64,000 nucleotides of DNA from Apiosordaria backusii (taxonomy: Eukaryota; Ascomycota; Sordariomycetes; Sordariales; Lasiosphaeriaceae), in assembly GCA_030549205.1 (NCBI GenBank), contig JAUKTV010000002.1, positions 372,001 to 436,000 on the forward strand. Direction: 5' to 3'. The position numbers and the translations under genes were made by a program. Position 1 is the first letter of the stretch; the number at the start of each line of letters is the position of its first letter. Positions 45,231-56,400 of this stretch are shown piece after piece. The notes under the pieces were generated by a model. The model had not been told where the DNA came from. It did not search any database and worked only from the letters and a program-made list of their open reading frames with translations.

Positions 45231-46222
45231 GCTGGCGATGTGGATGGTCTGATGTGTCCTCTCTTGATGTTTTCGTCCAAATACTTTCGTAACTCCTCAC
45301 TCTGTTTGTCGTTGGTGTGGTAGACCTGGAAAAGCTTGAGCTTTGCTCCCTCCTTGAGTTTGATCTCATGGTCCCACGGTCCCCTTTCTGGTAGGCCCTG
45401 AAGGTGTTTTGCCGTGAACACCGGATGTCCTTGATACTCCGATGGCACTTCCTTCTTCTTGTCCTTCCGTATGTTGTTGTAATAGGCGTATTTGTCCTTC
45501 ATTGCTGCTGCAATTTCCACCAACGCAACTGTTCCTACCAACCCTACTTCTTCGATCTTGCCGCCTGTATCGATTGAGTACACTAATATTTCCCGTGTCT
45601 CTTGCGGTGGTGCCGTGGAGGGTGCTTGTCCCGCACTCTGCTCCTTCCGTGCTCCTGATCTCCCATCGTTGGTTGGATACTCCCGATATGTCCTCGGTCG
45701 TAGGTGGCCACCATCCTTCCAATCGATGTCTGGGTTGTAGTCCTCGTGCCATGGCTGCCCTAGGATCATGTCCTTCCCTGGCCCCATATCCACGATGTCG
45801 AAAATCACTGTCGTTGTCTTTCCTGACACTGTGATGTCCAGTGGTAGCGTCTCCCTGCTTACCAACTGCGTGGGGAAAGGTCCTTTCATGACGACCTCTT
45901 CCTCTTTCTTTCTCCATGGAACTCGGGCTTGTTTCACGAACCTTGGTGAAATCAAGTCCGCTTCTGCTCCACTGTCCACGAGTGCCTGCGTTTGGAAACC
46001 CTTCCAACGCGCTGCCACTCGCAATCTTTTGTCTTTCATGCCCCTCTTCTGTACTGCAGCGACCTCGCTGATGCCTAGCTCGTGGTCCTTTAGAGGTTTG
46101 CGGCCTCCGCGAAAGGCCTTGGCCCTTTTCCCGACTGTTGTTGAGCCTCCAGAGCGTCCTCCTTCATTGAACTGTCCTGCAGCTCGAAATCGGCTAACCA
46201 TCGTCGTTGGGCTTGCTTCCAC
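45161..46222 (-). CDS. Chromovirus protease and RT N-terminus
   Basis: 353 codons, overlapping the end of gag by 133 bp and in the -1 frame relative to it, which fits expression by -1 ribosomal frameshifting. It contains the aspartic protease motif ALVDSGAEADLIS (about residues 80-92) and the GKDMILGQPW motif. Then the RT entry region KLKLFQVYHTNDKQSEELRK and HIRPSTSPA follows. At about 45231 the RT sense passes to the frame of the downstream ORF, again a -1 step; this frame then runs 23 unrelated codons to a stop at 45161. Because this point lies inside RT, a one-base deletion (or sequence error) is likelier than a programmed shift. Confidence 0.88.
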   Translation of the reverse strand: MEASPTTMVSRFRAAGQFNEGGRSGGSTTVGKRAKAFRGGRKPLKDHELGISEVAAVQKRGMKDKRLRVAARWKGFQTQALVDSGAEADLISPRFVKQARVPWRKKEEEVVMKGPFPTQLVSRETLPLDITVSGKTTTVIFDIVDMGPGKDMILGQPWHEDYNPDIDWKDGGHLRPRTYREYPTNDGRSGARKEQSAGQAPSTAPPQETREILVYSIDTGGKIEEVGLVGTVALVEIAAAMKDKYAYYNNIRKDKKKEVPSEYQGHPVFTAKHLQGLPERGPWDHEIKLKEGAKLKLFQVYHTNDKQSEELRKYLDENIKRGHIRPSTSPADILFSSCRRRMGVHDCVWIIDS

Positions 46223-48267
46223 TTCTTGTTCCTGGCACTACCCTGCGTCTTTTTCTTGCTGCGTGCCTTATATCCTCTGGGGCTGGCCTCGTGGTGTTTT
46301 CGGGCCTTTGCTCGCAGATGGAAAGCGCAATCGGCACTCTTACACCACGTCAAACCATATTCCTTCTCGTTGGCGGTGTTCTCTCCCCAGCCTGTCACCC
46401 ACTCGAGGCAGCACCTTGCGTACCTGGGCGTGACCTGTATAACCTGGAGTTCCTCCAGCTTGACTGGGTTCCCCTGTTTCCACAGGAAATAATCGTTCAA
46501 TTCTTCGTCCGGCGCTCCCCACCTTGCGAGAGTCCTTGACATCGGTACCGGTTGGTCTGTCTGGGTGACCTCTCTGACCGGCCAGTGCCCGTTGAGGGTT
46601 TTTGACTGGTGGTGTTCCGCGCATCCATGAGCGATGCACTGGAACCATGGCACTCTCCTGTGCTCTGGGTGTCTTGGGTGAACCTGTGGTGTGTCTCCTT
46701 CGCAAGGAGTATACCATCCGCACTCTGGGATCTCTCCTGGCGCCAGTGCGAGTCCGGTGCTGGTTACTGGTCGTGACGCCCAAAACTCGTCCCAGACCTC
46801 CTCATCCTTGTTGAGTTGTGCGAACTCTTTGCCGAACTCCTCCTCGGGAACGATCCAACGCTCGTTGCCCTGCCACAGCTGCGCGAGCGGTTGGTTGTTG
46901 GCCGTAGTTCGCGCCACCTTGTCCTCGAGGTCGCGGTAGTGTCGTTCAATCGCTTCTCGCTGGTTTCGAAGTTCTGCCAACTCTTCCTCGAGCCTTTGAA
47001 CTCGCTCCTCGGCCTGCCTCAGGGTCTCCCCCGTGTCTAAACTCGAGAGGACTGTCGTGGTGAAAACCCGTCTTAGTCTCCGCAAGGTTTCCTCAGAGGG
47101 TCCTGGAGCCGTGCTTTCCTCTAGCCTGGTGGCTCCCCTGGTCGGCAGTTCTTGTCCCACAACACGGTCTTCTCCCTCAGAGTCGACTGTCAAGTCTCCT
47201 TCCTGAGTCTCATGCTCGTAGTTGCTGTCGGTGTAGTCGTCCGCTGAGTCCAGGAAATCCTCGTGGGCGTACTCAGCACTGGAGATTTCGATAACCCGTG
47301 TTGCCTTAGCGACTGCCGCCGTCTCTTTTTCCTTCCAACTGAGCTGCTTGGGTGCCCGACAGTCTCTCTTAAAATGTCCCATCTTCCCGCAGTTGAAGCA
47401 CTTGACATCGTTCTTCCTCTTGACCCGCTTCTGGACCGCGTCCACCTCCATTGGTCCCGCGTGCGTAGTCCCTGAGACGTGAGTCCCATAAGGCCTTCTC
47501 TTCCTCTTGTCATTGGGGCGGTAGGGTCCCTGCACGCGTGCGCCCTTGCGCTCCTTGCGGCGTTGATACTGTCGGTCGTCGATGCGGACCGCCATCGCGA
47601 TGTACTCGTCGATAGTCTCCGGCCGCTCCTGTTGGTACAGCTCATCCTTGACTTCCTCCTTGAGCCCATTGTAGAACAACTGCATTAACCCCTCGTCGTT
47701 GATCTCGCTGCGGAGTGCATCCGTCCTGAACACTGCAGCATAGTCGGCAGCAGACCTGGTCTGCTTAAGGTTGGCCAGTCGTTCTTGGGCACGCCTGCCT
47801 TCATCGTACTCTCCAAACACCTCCTTGATCTTTTCTTCAAAACCCTTGTACGAATTGAAACACTTCTTGGTGACATCCTCCCTCTCGTCGTGCTTGTTGT
47901 CGAAATAGTCTCCCAGGATCGGCTCGAACCAGGTGAGTGCCTTGTCCCTGAGCCTGGACGCCGCGTACACGACCTTGGATTCTTCATCCGGGAAACGAGA
48001 AGGGTAGTACCGAAAATATGCCTTGAGCTGGATCAAAAATCCTCCCAGTTCTCCTTTTGCACCCCCGTAGCGGTCGGGAGCCTCGAGCTTGGCGCGCTCT
48101 CCTTCTTTGCGCAAGGTGCCAATCTCCAGGTGGAGCATGGCGTTCTCCTGCGTGAGGGTGTCATGGGAGAGGCGTGACTTGTCCTCAAGCTCCTGGACGC
48201 GGGCGAGGAGTTGGTCGATAGTGGGTCGGGTTGAAGTTCCCCCCTGGGTGTTGATGTTTCCGGCCAT
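46090..48267 (-). CDS. gag: Chromovirus gag with CCHC zinc knuckle
   Basis: 725 aa from the ATG at 48267, 58 bp inside the 5' LTR edge. Residues 1-90 contain a coiled coil. The capsid-type region follows (FLIQLKAYFRYYPSRFPDEE, ARLRDKALTWFEP-like pattern, LKEEVKDELY). A single CCHC knuckle CFNCGKMGHFKRDC lies about residues 290-303. The remaining 420 residues are unusually long for Gag. They include a second coiled coil (about 385-460) and two Cys/His clusters, CIAHGCAEHH and CKSADCAFH, each C-x4-C-x2-H, before a very basic tail. A role of these clusters in metal or nucleic-acid binding is inference. Confidence 0.92.
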   Translation of the reverse strand: MAGNINTQGGTSTRPTIDQLLARVQELEDKSRLSHDTLTQENAMLHLEIGTLRKEGERAKLEAPDRYGGAKGELGGFLIQLKAYFRYYPSRFPDEESKVVYAASRLRDKALTWFEPILGDYFDNKHDEREDVTKKCFNSYKGFEEKIKEVFGEYDEGRRAQERLANLKQTRSAADYAAVFRTDALRSEINDEGLMQLFYNGLKEEVKDELYQQERPETIDEYIAMAVRIDDRQYQRRKERKGARVQGPYRPNDKRKRRPYGTHVSGTTHAGPMEVDAVQKRVKRKNDVKCFNCGKMGHFKRDCRAPKQLSWKEKETAAVAKATRVIEISSAEYAHEDFLDSADDYTDSNYEHETQEGDLTVDSEGEDRVVGQELPTRGATRLEESTAPGPSEETLRRLRRVFTTTVLSSLDTGETLRQAEERVQRLEEELAELRNQREAIERHYRDLEDKVARTTANNQPLAQLWQGNERWIVPEEEFGKEFAQLNKDEEVWDEFWASRPVTSTGLALAPGEIPECGWYTPCEGDTPQVHPRHPEHRRVPWFQCIAHGCAEHHQSKTLNGHWPVREVTQTDQPVPMSRTLARWGAPDEELNDYFLWKQGNPVKLEELQVIQVTPRYARCCLEWVTGWGENTANEKEYGLTWCKSADCAFHLRAKARKHHEASPRGYKARSKKKTQGSARNKKWKQAQRRWLADFELQDSSMKEDALEAQQQSGKGPRPFAEAANL

Positions 48268-48325
48268 GGCGTTAACTTGGCGCCTTCAACTTATCCGATG
48301 ACAGAGTTGAAGTGAGTATGCAACG

Positions 48326-48714
48326 TGTGACGAACCCCTGATCAGAACCTCTGAAAGGGATACTCGGTTGAAGGCAACTTCTGACAATTGGTTCGGTGCA
48401 GCTAAACAGTGCACAACAAGATGTCTCAATGTAAACACAAGATACCGTGGATACAAGCTGTGATTGCATACTGCGGAACTATCTTCAAGCTATCTAGTTC
48501 CTCCGTATATATAGTCTTCTTGTCACCCGAGTGCTCGTCGTGCTATGCCCTCGATCACCCCGAGCACTTTGCATCCTGCAACATGCTCGTGTGTCTTGGC
48601 ACCCTAGCACTTCTAGTCCGCTCCCACTGGTTGCTTCCTAGCTCCTAATGATTGGCTCGGGACGTCCCCGCGTCCCACATACTGTACGACCTGCCGCTGG
48701 TTTAACTTGTGACA
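48326..48714 (-). repeat. 5' LTR of the chromovirus (minus-strand sense)
   Basis: 389 bp, the partner of 41453-41841. TATATATA lies at 48506-48513. The element's sense strand continues after the LTR with CGTTGCATACTCAC; I see no canonical TGG-starting tRNA primer-binding site there, so the priming mode is unclear. Confidence 0.95.
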
Positions 48715-48719
48715 TAAAA

Positions 48720-51700
48720 GGATAGAATAATAAAGAATAGAAGTATTAAAATTTAATATAGAACCTATTATTAAAATAGACTGAAATATTATAGTTTATT
48801 ACTATCTTAACTATAATAATAGACTAGAATTGCTTTAATTTTCTAAAAAGGTCTATAATATAGGATACTATAAAAAGAATTATAAAGAATATAAAAGTAA
48901 ATTACTTTACTATAGATAATAAAGTAACGGTATTAAAGGATATTACTATCCTTATATAAACTATAGTTCAGTACTTTTAATTAAAAGTAAAGCTTAAAAT
49001 TTATAAAAGATTATCCTTTTATTTATCGAAATACTAAAAGCTACTTAGCCTTTTATAAAATACTAATAAATCTTATCGGCCTTAACCAAAATAAAACTAA
49101 ACGCTTTTATTAAAGTTTATAGTAATTTTCTATAGTAGTAATCTACCCTTTCTAAAATAGAAGGCTAATATAAAAACCTTATATTCTATAGAAGTATTAC
49201 TTTAATACCTTTAGCCTATATTAAATATACTTTTAATAAGCTTAATATAAAATATACTAAGTACCTTTATTTAATCGACAGTTATTAAAATAATAACTTT
49301 TTATATTTAGCTAACTAAAATAAGCTTAAAGGAGCTATATAATTTAGATTTATATAGAACTTCTATAACCTTCTTTTAAGTTTAATATTTAAAAATAAAG
49401 CCTTTTAATTAAAAGTTCTACCAATCCTACTATTTTTAAAGAAGGAATCTATCTTATTTAAATATATAATTAGTAACCTATTATTTCTTAAACTCTATTA
49501 ATGGTTTTTCTTTAATAAAGAAGAGCTTTAATATAAGAAATTCAATACTATAAACTATCCTTTTTTTAAACCTTAGCTTAGAAACTAACCTTTAATAAAT
49601 AAGCCTATTACCGTTAGTAATAAACGTTTAATTATTTACTATAATACTTATATATAAGTAAAGTATATACTAACTACTGTTATTTAAAGAAGCTAAACTA
49701 TATTTCTTTATATTTAATAGTCTATAATCCTTTAAAGATTAATACTAACCTGGTTTATCAGACTTAATGTTTATAAGAAAGCCTACTTTAACGGTAAAAT
49801 AAAAGTATTTAAGATAGTAAATGTAATATTAAAAAGGTTTAAGATTAATAAAAGACTAATATATACTAAAATAGAAAGCCTTTAACTCTTCCTTTAAAAG
49901 GTAAAAGAGAAGGGAACAGTTAATTAATTTAAAAAGAAATACTATTTAATTAAGATATTTAAAATAGTATAGAAGAAACTTATTTACAATATTTAAAAGA
50001 CCGTTTCTTTTAAGGCTATCCTATTTTTTAAAGATTAAAATTAATATAGTAACCTATCCTATTAATATATACTTAAAGATAAGGCTATAAAGAATATAAA
50101 AATATAGTATTATCTTATAATCGACTAATTAAAATGTTATTAAAGCTATTAAGATTAAATTAAATATAGCTAGCCTTAATAGAAATAAATAAGGAATTGC
50201 TATAATAATACTTACTTTAAAGATTAACTTTAAAATAATTATTAAAAGTTTAATTATAAAAAGTTCAATTATTAAACTGGCCGACAATCTAAATATCCTT
50301 TAATTACTAAATAATAGGAAAATAAAGACTTAAAGGTACGGTAGAATTTAAATAAATGCCTTAAATATTAGAAGGACTTAAAAATTAACATTATTAATAT
50401 TAATAAGCCTATAGTTAGTTCCTTTAATAATAACTTTAAATATAATACTGGTATACCTGAAAATAATAGTAATATCTTTAATAATAACCTTAACTTCGAT
50501 AATAAAAGGAATTAAATCTATTATACTTTTAAAGTAAAAAATATTTATATATATTCGGTATTTAAAATATAATTAACTTACCGGCAGTGCCTTATAATAT
50601 TTTAAATACTATAAGACTTACCTTATTATATAGAAAACTACTTAATAGCTTTTATTACTAAAGACCTTAATTAAAATATCTTCTACTTAAAAAAAGAAGG
50701 TAAGGCTTTTTTATAGAATATAACTCTTTAAAAGCTAAGCCCTATTAATATTTTATATATACTTTCCTTTTCTTTTAACTTTAATATATTTAAGTCTATC
50801 TCTTACAATACCTTTATTTAAATAAAGATACCTATTTTATTAACTTTAAACAGTAAAATAAAGTAAATCTATACTAATATAGAAGCTAGAAGATATACTA
50901 TAGTTAAAAGACTGTTAAAATAAATTCTAAATATTAAATAAATATTTAATAAACCTTTTAAGCTTTAAGGTATTAAATAAAGGCTATAATAAACTTTTAA
51001 TTAGGTAAAGTTTTAAATTTACCTATATAGTAAGGACTGTAAAGGATAGAAAGTAATGTCCTCTATTTTAATTATAGTAAATATAGTTAAATCTTTAAAA
51101 GCTAGAATCCTATTTAGCCAATCCTTTTTATAGAATTACTAAGCAGACTTCCTTCTATTTTAAGGTTATATAGAAGTTAAAAGATGTTAAAGTTTAAAGG
51201 TACTATATTCTATTAAATAGGAAGGAATTAAAAAAAAAGGACTGGTTTAACGTTAAAGCTATAAAACTAAATACTATTTAATTAAGTAAAAAGAAATATT
51301 TTATAGTTAAGTACTTAAGTTTAAAAAAGGATTATATTTATTTATTTTTAAAATTAATAAAAATATACAATACTTTTTAATATAGAAACTACTATATTTT
51401 ATATTATAATACCTTTAAAAAGCCTATTAAGATCTATATATTTTAAAAGATAAGGACTTTATATACTATTACCTTTAAAAGTATTATTAAAATATTAAAA
51501 GGATAGTCCTATATAAAGAACTACTTTATTAAATACTATTTTAATATAGAAAGAAACTAAAGATACCTATCTTCTCTATTTTAATTAAAAGACTTTTTAA
51601 ACTTCTTAAAGAAAAAACAGTAGAAGAGACTTAAGATAAAAACGGAAAGGAATTCTTTAATTTAAAACCCGGCCTTAACTTACTATAAAAGAAGTTACTA

Positions 51701-51879
51701 GAAAATCCCTTTAATTTATTAAATAATAAAGACAAAGAAAGAAAGAAAAACTTAAAGCTACAATTTATCTTAAGAATTATTAAGGATAAAAAGGTTTTAA
51801 AATATAGATTTAAAAATAAAGTATATATTTATAAAGATAGCCTCTTCTTTATAAATAAGCTTAAAAAGTTAATTTATAA
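48720..51879. other. Interior of RIPped Gypsy element, gag/protease part
   Basis: AT-rich, RIP-mutated sequence between the young insertion and the recognisable pol remnant. By position it should hold the old gag and protease. Stops interrupt every frame and I could not identify a zinc knuckle or protease motif. Confidence 0.5.
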
Positions 51880-53420
51880 CTTTCCTATTATTTAAAAAGA
51901 TTAAGGACCGATCGACCTTTCTTTTAAATACTATATAAAGATTTAGCTTATCGATAATTAATATAAATAAAAGGTAGTTTCTAAACTATATTACTTTAAC
52001 TTTAAAGATTATAATATAATAAATAAGCTATTCGATAAACTATACTATTAAGGTCTTATATTTACTATTACCTTTTTAATTATCTTTAAAGCTTTAGTCT
52101 TTATAGTCTATTAAATTGTAAAAGGTAAAGTAAAGAGCTATCTAGTTATCGACCTTTATATAATTAATTAAGTTATAATATTAGACTTTTATTTATTATC
52201 CTTTATTTATACTATTATAAAGAAGTTATAAAGAAAGGCTTAAATTATAGTAGTCGATATTATTAAGTTCTTTTATTAATTTTTAATTATAAAAGAGGAT
52301 AGGCTAAAACTTACTATTATTTTAAAATATAAAGTAAAAGCTATAAAGGTAGCTTTTATAGATTTCTATAACTTTCTTTTATATATTTAATAGTAAATAG
52401 ACTGCTTTATTAAGGAAGTAGGACTTACTTATTACTATACTATATATATCGATAATATTATTATCTTTTTAAATAACAATAAGGACTATTTTAAGTATAT
52501 TTAGTAAGTCTTTAAAATATTTAAGAAGATTAAATTAGGATTGTCCTTTAAAAAGTCCTTTTTAAAATATCCTTTTATTTATTTCCTTAAGTTTAAGGTA
52601 AATAGAAAAGGAATTTCTATTATTAATAAAAGAGCTAAGGCTATTTAAAATATTAAGTTCCTTACTATACTTTAAAATCTTAAAATGTTTATTAAGAAGA
52701 CCGGATTCCTTTATTATTTAATAAAAGGATATATTATAAGAATAAATCCTTTATAATAATAGAAGATAGAACTTTTAAAGGCTATTAAAATAAATAACGG
52801 TATATAAATTTCTAAAGTATAGAGAAAAAGCATTATAAAAAAGCTTATATTTAAACTTACTGATAAGAAGGTAAAATCTTTTAAAGATATTAAAGCTGTC
52901 TTTTACTTTAAAACTGCTATTATCTACTTCGATTTAATTAAAAGACTATATATCCTTACTAATATAAATAAAAATAGTTTTAAAGTAGTTATTTTCTATT
53001 TTAAAGAAAGATCTATATAGAATAAGGTATCTTCTTTTAACTTAACAGACATTTAGCCAGTAATATACTTTAGTAAATATATTAATATAGTTAAAAAGAA
53101 TTATTAACTAATAGAGCTTAAAATAACTACTGTAATTTAAATATTAAAAAAGCTTTACTTTATATTAATATCTTTAAATTACCTTATTATTATTATTACC
53201 GATTATATTGCCTTTAAAGGTCTTATTATTAATACTAATATATATACTATAAATAGTATATAGATAAATTAATAACTATTAGTAATTTATTTCTATTTAT
53301 TTTAATACTGATTTAAAGTATAGTATATTTTAAGGAAAATTAATATAGTTATTAACGGCCTTAATTACCTTTTTAAACTTACTTTAAAATACCTTAAAGT
53401 ATTTACCTTTGATAAAATCT
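51880..53420 (+). pseudogene. RIP-destroyed Gypsy pol (RT/RNase H) remnant
   Basis: In a plus-strand frame near 52261-52325 the sense IKFFY-stop-FL and KEDRLKLTII follows the fungal Gypsy RT pattern D-F-F-H-Q-F-L-x-x-x-x-E-D-R-x-K-L-T; the stop is a CAA turned TAA. The box near 52446-52457 reads YIDN, one G-to-A from YIDD. RNase H/connection pieces appear around 53190-53260 (TDYIAFKGLIINTNIYT). All changes seen are transitions of the RIP type, and the reading frame is largely kept. Confidence 0.75.
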
Positions 53421-56400
53421 ACATTACTAGTTCTATAAATAAACTAAAAGGTAATAGGATTTTATAATAATATATTTAACTTTATAATCAACTATTCTAT
53501 AAAGGTCTTATATTAAAGGACCGTTCTTTTTATTCTTTTAAAAAGTTTATTACTAAACTAAGAAAAGGATATTAATAGGACCTTTACTTTAAGCCTATTA
53601 TAGATAAGATCTTTAAAAAAAAGCTTAAAGAACTTTATAACTATTATTTAATAAATAGACTTCTTTGCCTTTAAAGACTAAAGATACTTTAATAACTCTA
53701 TATACTTAATAGTTATATAAAAGATATCTTTAAATATTACTATAACTGTAACTTTTACTTTAAAATCTTTTAAACTTAATATTAAATTTAAAAAGCCTTC
53801 TTTATTTATAACTTTAAAAAAAGAATTATAGATTATATTTAATAGTATTTTAAATATTGAATAAATTAAATTAACCGATAAAGGCCTATTAAAAAACTCT
53901 AGCCTATTACTTTCCTTTTAATCCCTTTTTATACTATTGTATTTAATATTATTACCGGCTTTTCTCTATACTTTAATAAAAACTTACCTTATTAAATTAC
54001 TAAATACTTAATACTTAATGCCTTTTTTATAGTAACCTATAAATTCTTTAAAAAAAGACTAATAATTTTTAAAGTAAATTCTTATACTATTGAGATTTAA
54101 GGAAAGATCTTTCTTTAATATTTACTTATTTATAAATAGGGAATTTCTTTTATAATTATTAATAATAAAGACCTTTAGTAAATAGAAGACTTTTAAAAGG
54201 GAATTTAAAAATAATTAAAAGTAAAACTTTTTATATTTACTATATATTATCCTTAAATTAATGGATTATTAAAAAGGTATAATTAAATAGTTAAAATCGT
54301 CCTCTAATTTTAAATATAAAAATACCTTAAAGAAGATTAAATAGAGACTATCCTTTACTTATAAGCCTTATTAAATAATTAGTATTTTAAAATAATTAAA
54401 TATTTTTTAAATAAACTAGTTATTAAAAGAAAGATATGCTTTTTCCTTTTAAAATAGGCAATATCTTTAAAGAACCTTAACTTTTTTAAAATATCTTTAA
54501 ATACAATATAAAGATAGCTATAAAGAAATCTATTAAGTATATAAAGGAACGATATAATAAGTATTGTTAATAAAAGGAATTTACTATTAATAATTAAGTA
54601 ATAATCAAACTCTATTAAAAATACTCTATCCTTATAGAATATAGTTAGAAGTTAGCTTTATAATATAAAAGACCTTTTAAAATTAAAGGAAAGTACTTAC
54701 TATTAATATATAAACTTAAGCTTCCTTTAAATATTAAGATTTATTTAATTATATCTATTGTATTTTTTAAAAAGGTAGACGTTTTTTAAAAAGACCTCTA
54801 TTAATAGGTACCTTTAAAAGCCGCTTTTATAATTATTAAAGACAATAATTAATATTTCGACCTTTATATAATATATAAAGTTAAAAGAATTGTCTTATAT
54901 AAAGATTAAAAGGGAGGAAAATAAATATATTAAGTATATTAAGCTAGATATTTTACTATATATAATATAGAGCTAAATAAGGAAGAACTGAAAGAAATAG
55001 CCTTTAAGCTTATTTAAAAGTACAAAGTTAGAATTAAAAAGAAAGAAAAGTTAGTTAATAATTAAAGAAAGGATTTAAAGGCACTTCCTTTTATTTTACT
55101 ACCTTAAAGGAAAGGTTGGCCTTTAAAAGCTTAAAAGAACTGATTTACTAGTTTAATATACCTTTATAATAAATCTAACTTAATATAAAAAGTAGCTTAA
55201 AGAAGACTTTAAGTAATAACTATTATTTATTTATAAATAGTACTTACCGGTTTTCTTTTTAAAAGGTAAAGGTAAGTAAGGAAAGGCTATGTTAGTAAGG
55301 ATATTAACAGAAATACCCTTTTAAAGCCGGAAGTTAAAAGAAAATTAAGCTTTTATTTTACTTTAAGTATCTACCCTTTCTTTATTTATATTATATTTTT
55401 TTATAAAGCCTCTTTTATAATAGTCTATTTTTCCTTAAAGAAGGAAGTATTAAAGAGCTATAGCCTTTACTTTAATTAAAGGAAGGACGGTATTATAGAA
55501 GTATCTTTATAATTAAACTAAGTACTTACTTTAGTTATTAAAAGAAAGTATTTAAGCCTTTTTTATTTAATAAAGCATTTACTATTAACTAAATATTTAA
55601 TTAACTAACTTAGTCTTTATAAAAGTTAAAGATTAAAACCGAAGTTATTAAGTACCTTCTTTAACCGGAAGGAACCTACTTAAACCTTTAAACAATGTAT
55701 ACTTTTATTAGTTATATTAGCTTTACTTTATTCTTATACTTTATTATAGTTAAAGGCAACTGCTAATTAAAGTAGGTAGTTACTTTAAAAGTCTATTTTA
55801 AAGCTTTACTTTAGTTTATAATAGCTAATTAAAAATAGAGCTTAAAACCTTCTTTATCACTATAAAAAAACCTTTACTCCTTTAATAAAAGCTTTTTTTT
55901 TTTTTTAAATAACTAATAAGCTAACTTTTAAGCTTAATTACTACCTTTACTACCTTACCTTTATTACCTTACCTTTTCTTTTATTATATCCTTATTTACT
56001 TCCTTTCTTTACTAATTAACTTTATAATTAACTACTATACTTTAGCTCTTTTTAAACTTATCTTTTAGATTTTTATATTTATAACAATCTTTAAACCTTT
56101 ATTTAAACTTTTTAATAAGTAAAATAAGTAGGCTTATTTTCTATAACTTTACTTTTAAATTTAATAACTTTCCTTTTAACTTACTTTATACTATAAGTAC
56201 TTTTAAAAAAAGTATTAGTACCTTTTATTATTTAAATTACTATACTTAAAATAACCTCTTCTTTAAATATTATAAAGGAAAAGCCTTTAGAACTATTTAA
56301 TAGGATTTACTTATTTACTTTATAATTAAAAAGATAGTTAAAAATAATATAAAGGTAAATTTTAGCTCTATTACTTACTAGCACTTTCTTTACTTCCTTA

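Larger units (their letters stand above)
41453..48714 (-). mobile_element. Young chromovirus (Ty3/Gypsy) retrotransposon
   Basis: A 7262-bp element bounded by two 389-bp LTRs (41453-41841 and 48326-48714) that look identical by eye, with 5'-TG...CA-3' ends. It is flanked by the target duplication TAAAA at 41448-41452 and 48715-48719. Reading on the minus strand it carries gag, protease and pol with a C-terminal chromodomain, so it belongs to the chromoviruses. On the plus strand it carries an extra ORF near the 3' LTR. Composition is normal and CA/TG-rich, unlike its RIPped target. Identical LTRs mean insertion was recent and has not passed an effective RIP cycle. The chromodomain, which reads methylated H3K9, explains landing in heterochromatin. 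One frame break in RT may make this copy non-autonomous. Confidence 0.95.

Noticed and set aside
45442..46433. Plus-strand frames opposite gag-pro of the chromovirus
   Set aside because: They mirror coding sequence on the minus strand and have no domain, unlike the antisense ORF at 41957-42598, which has ordered motifs and lies mostly outside pol.
48300..48325. tRNA primer-binding site after the chromovirus 5' LTR
   Set aside because: The sequence after the LTR does not start with TGG and I could not match it to a tRNA 3' end, so no site is annotated.
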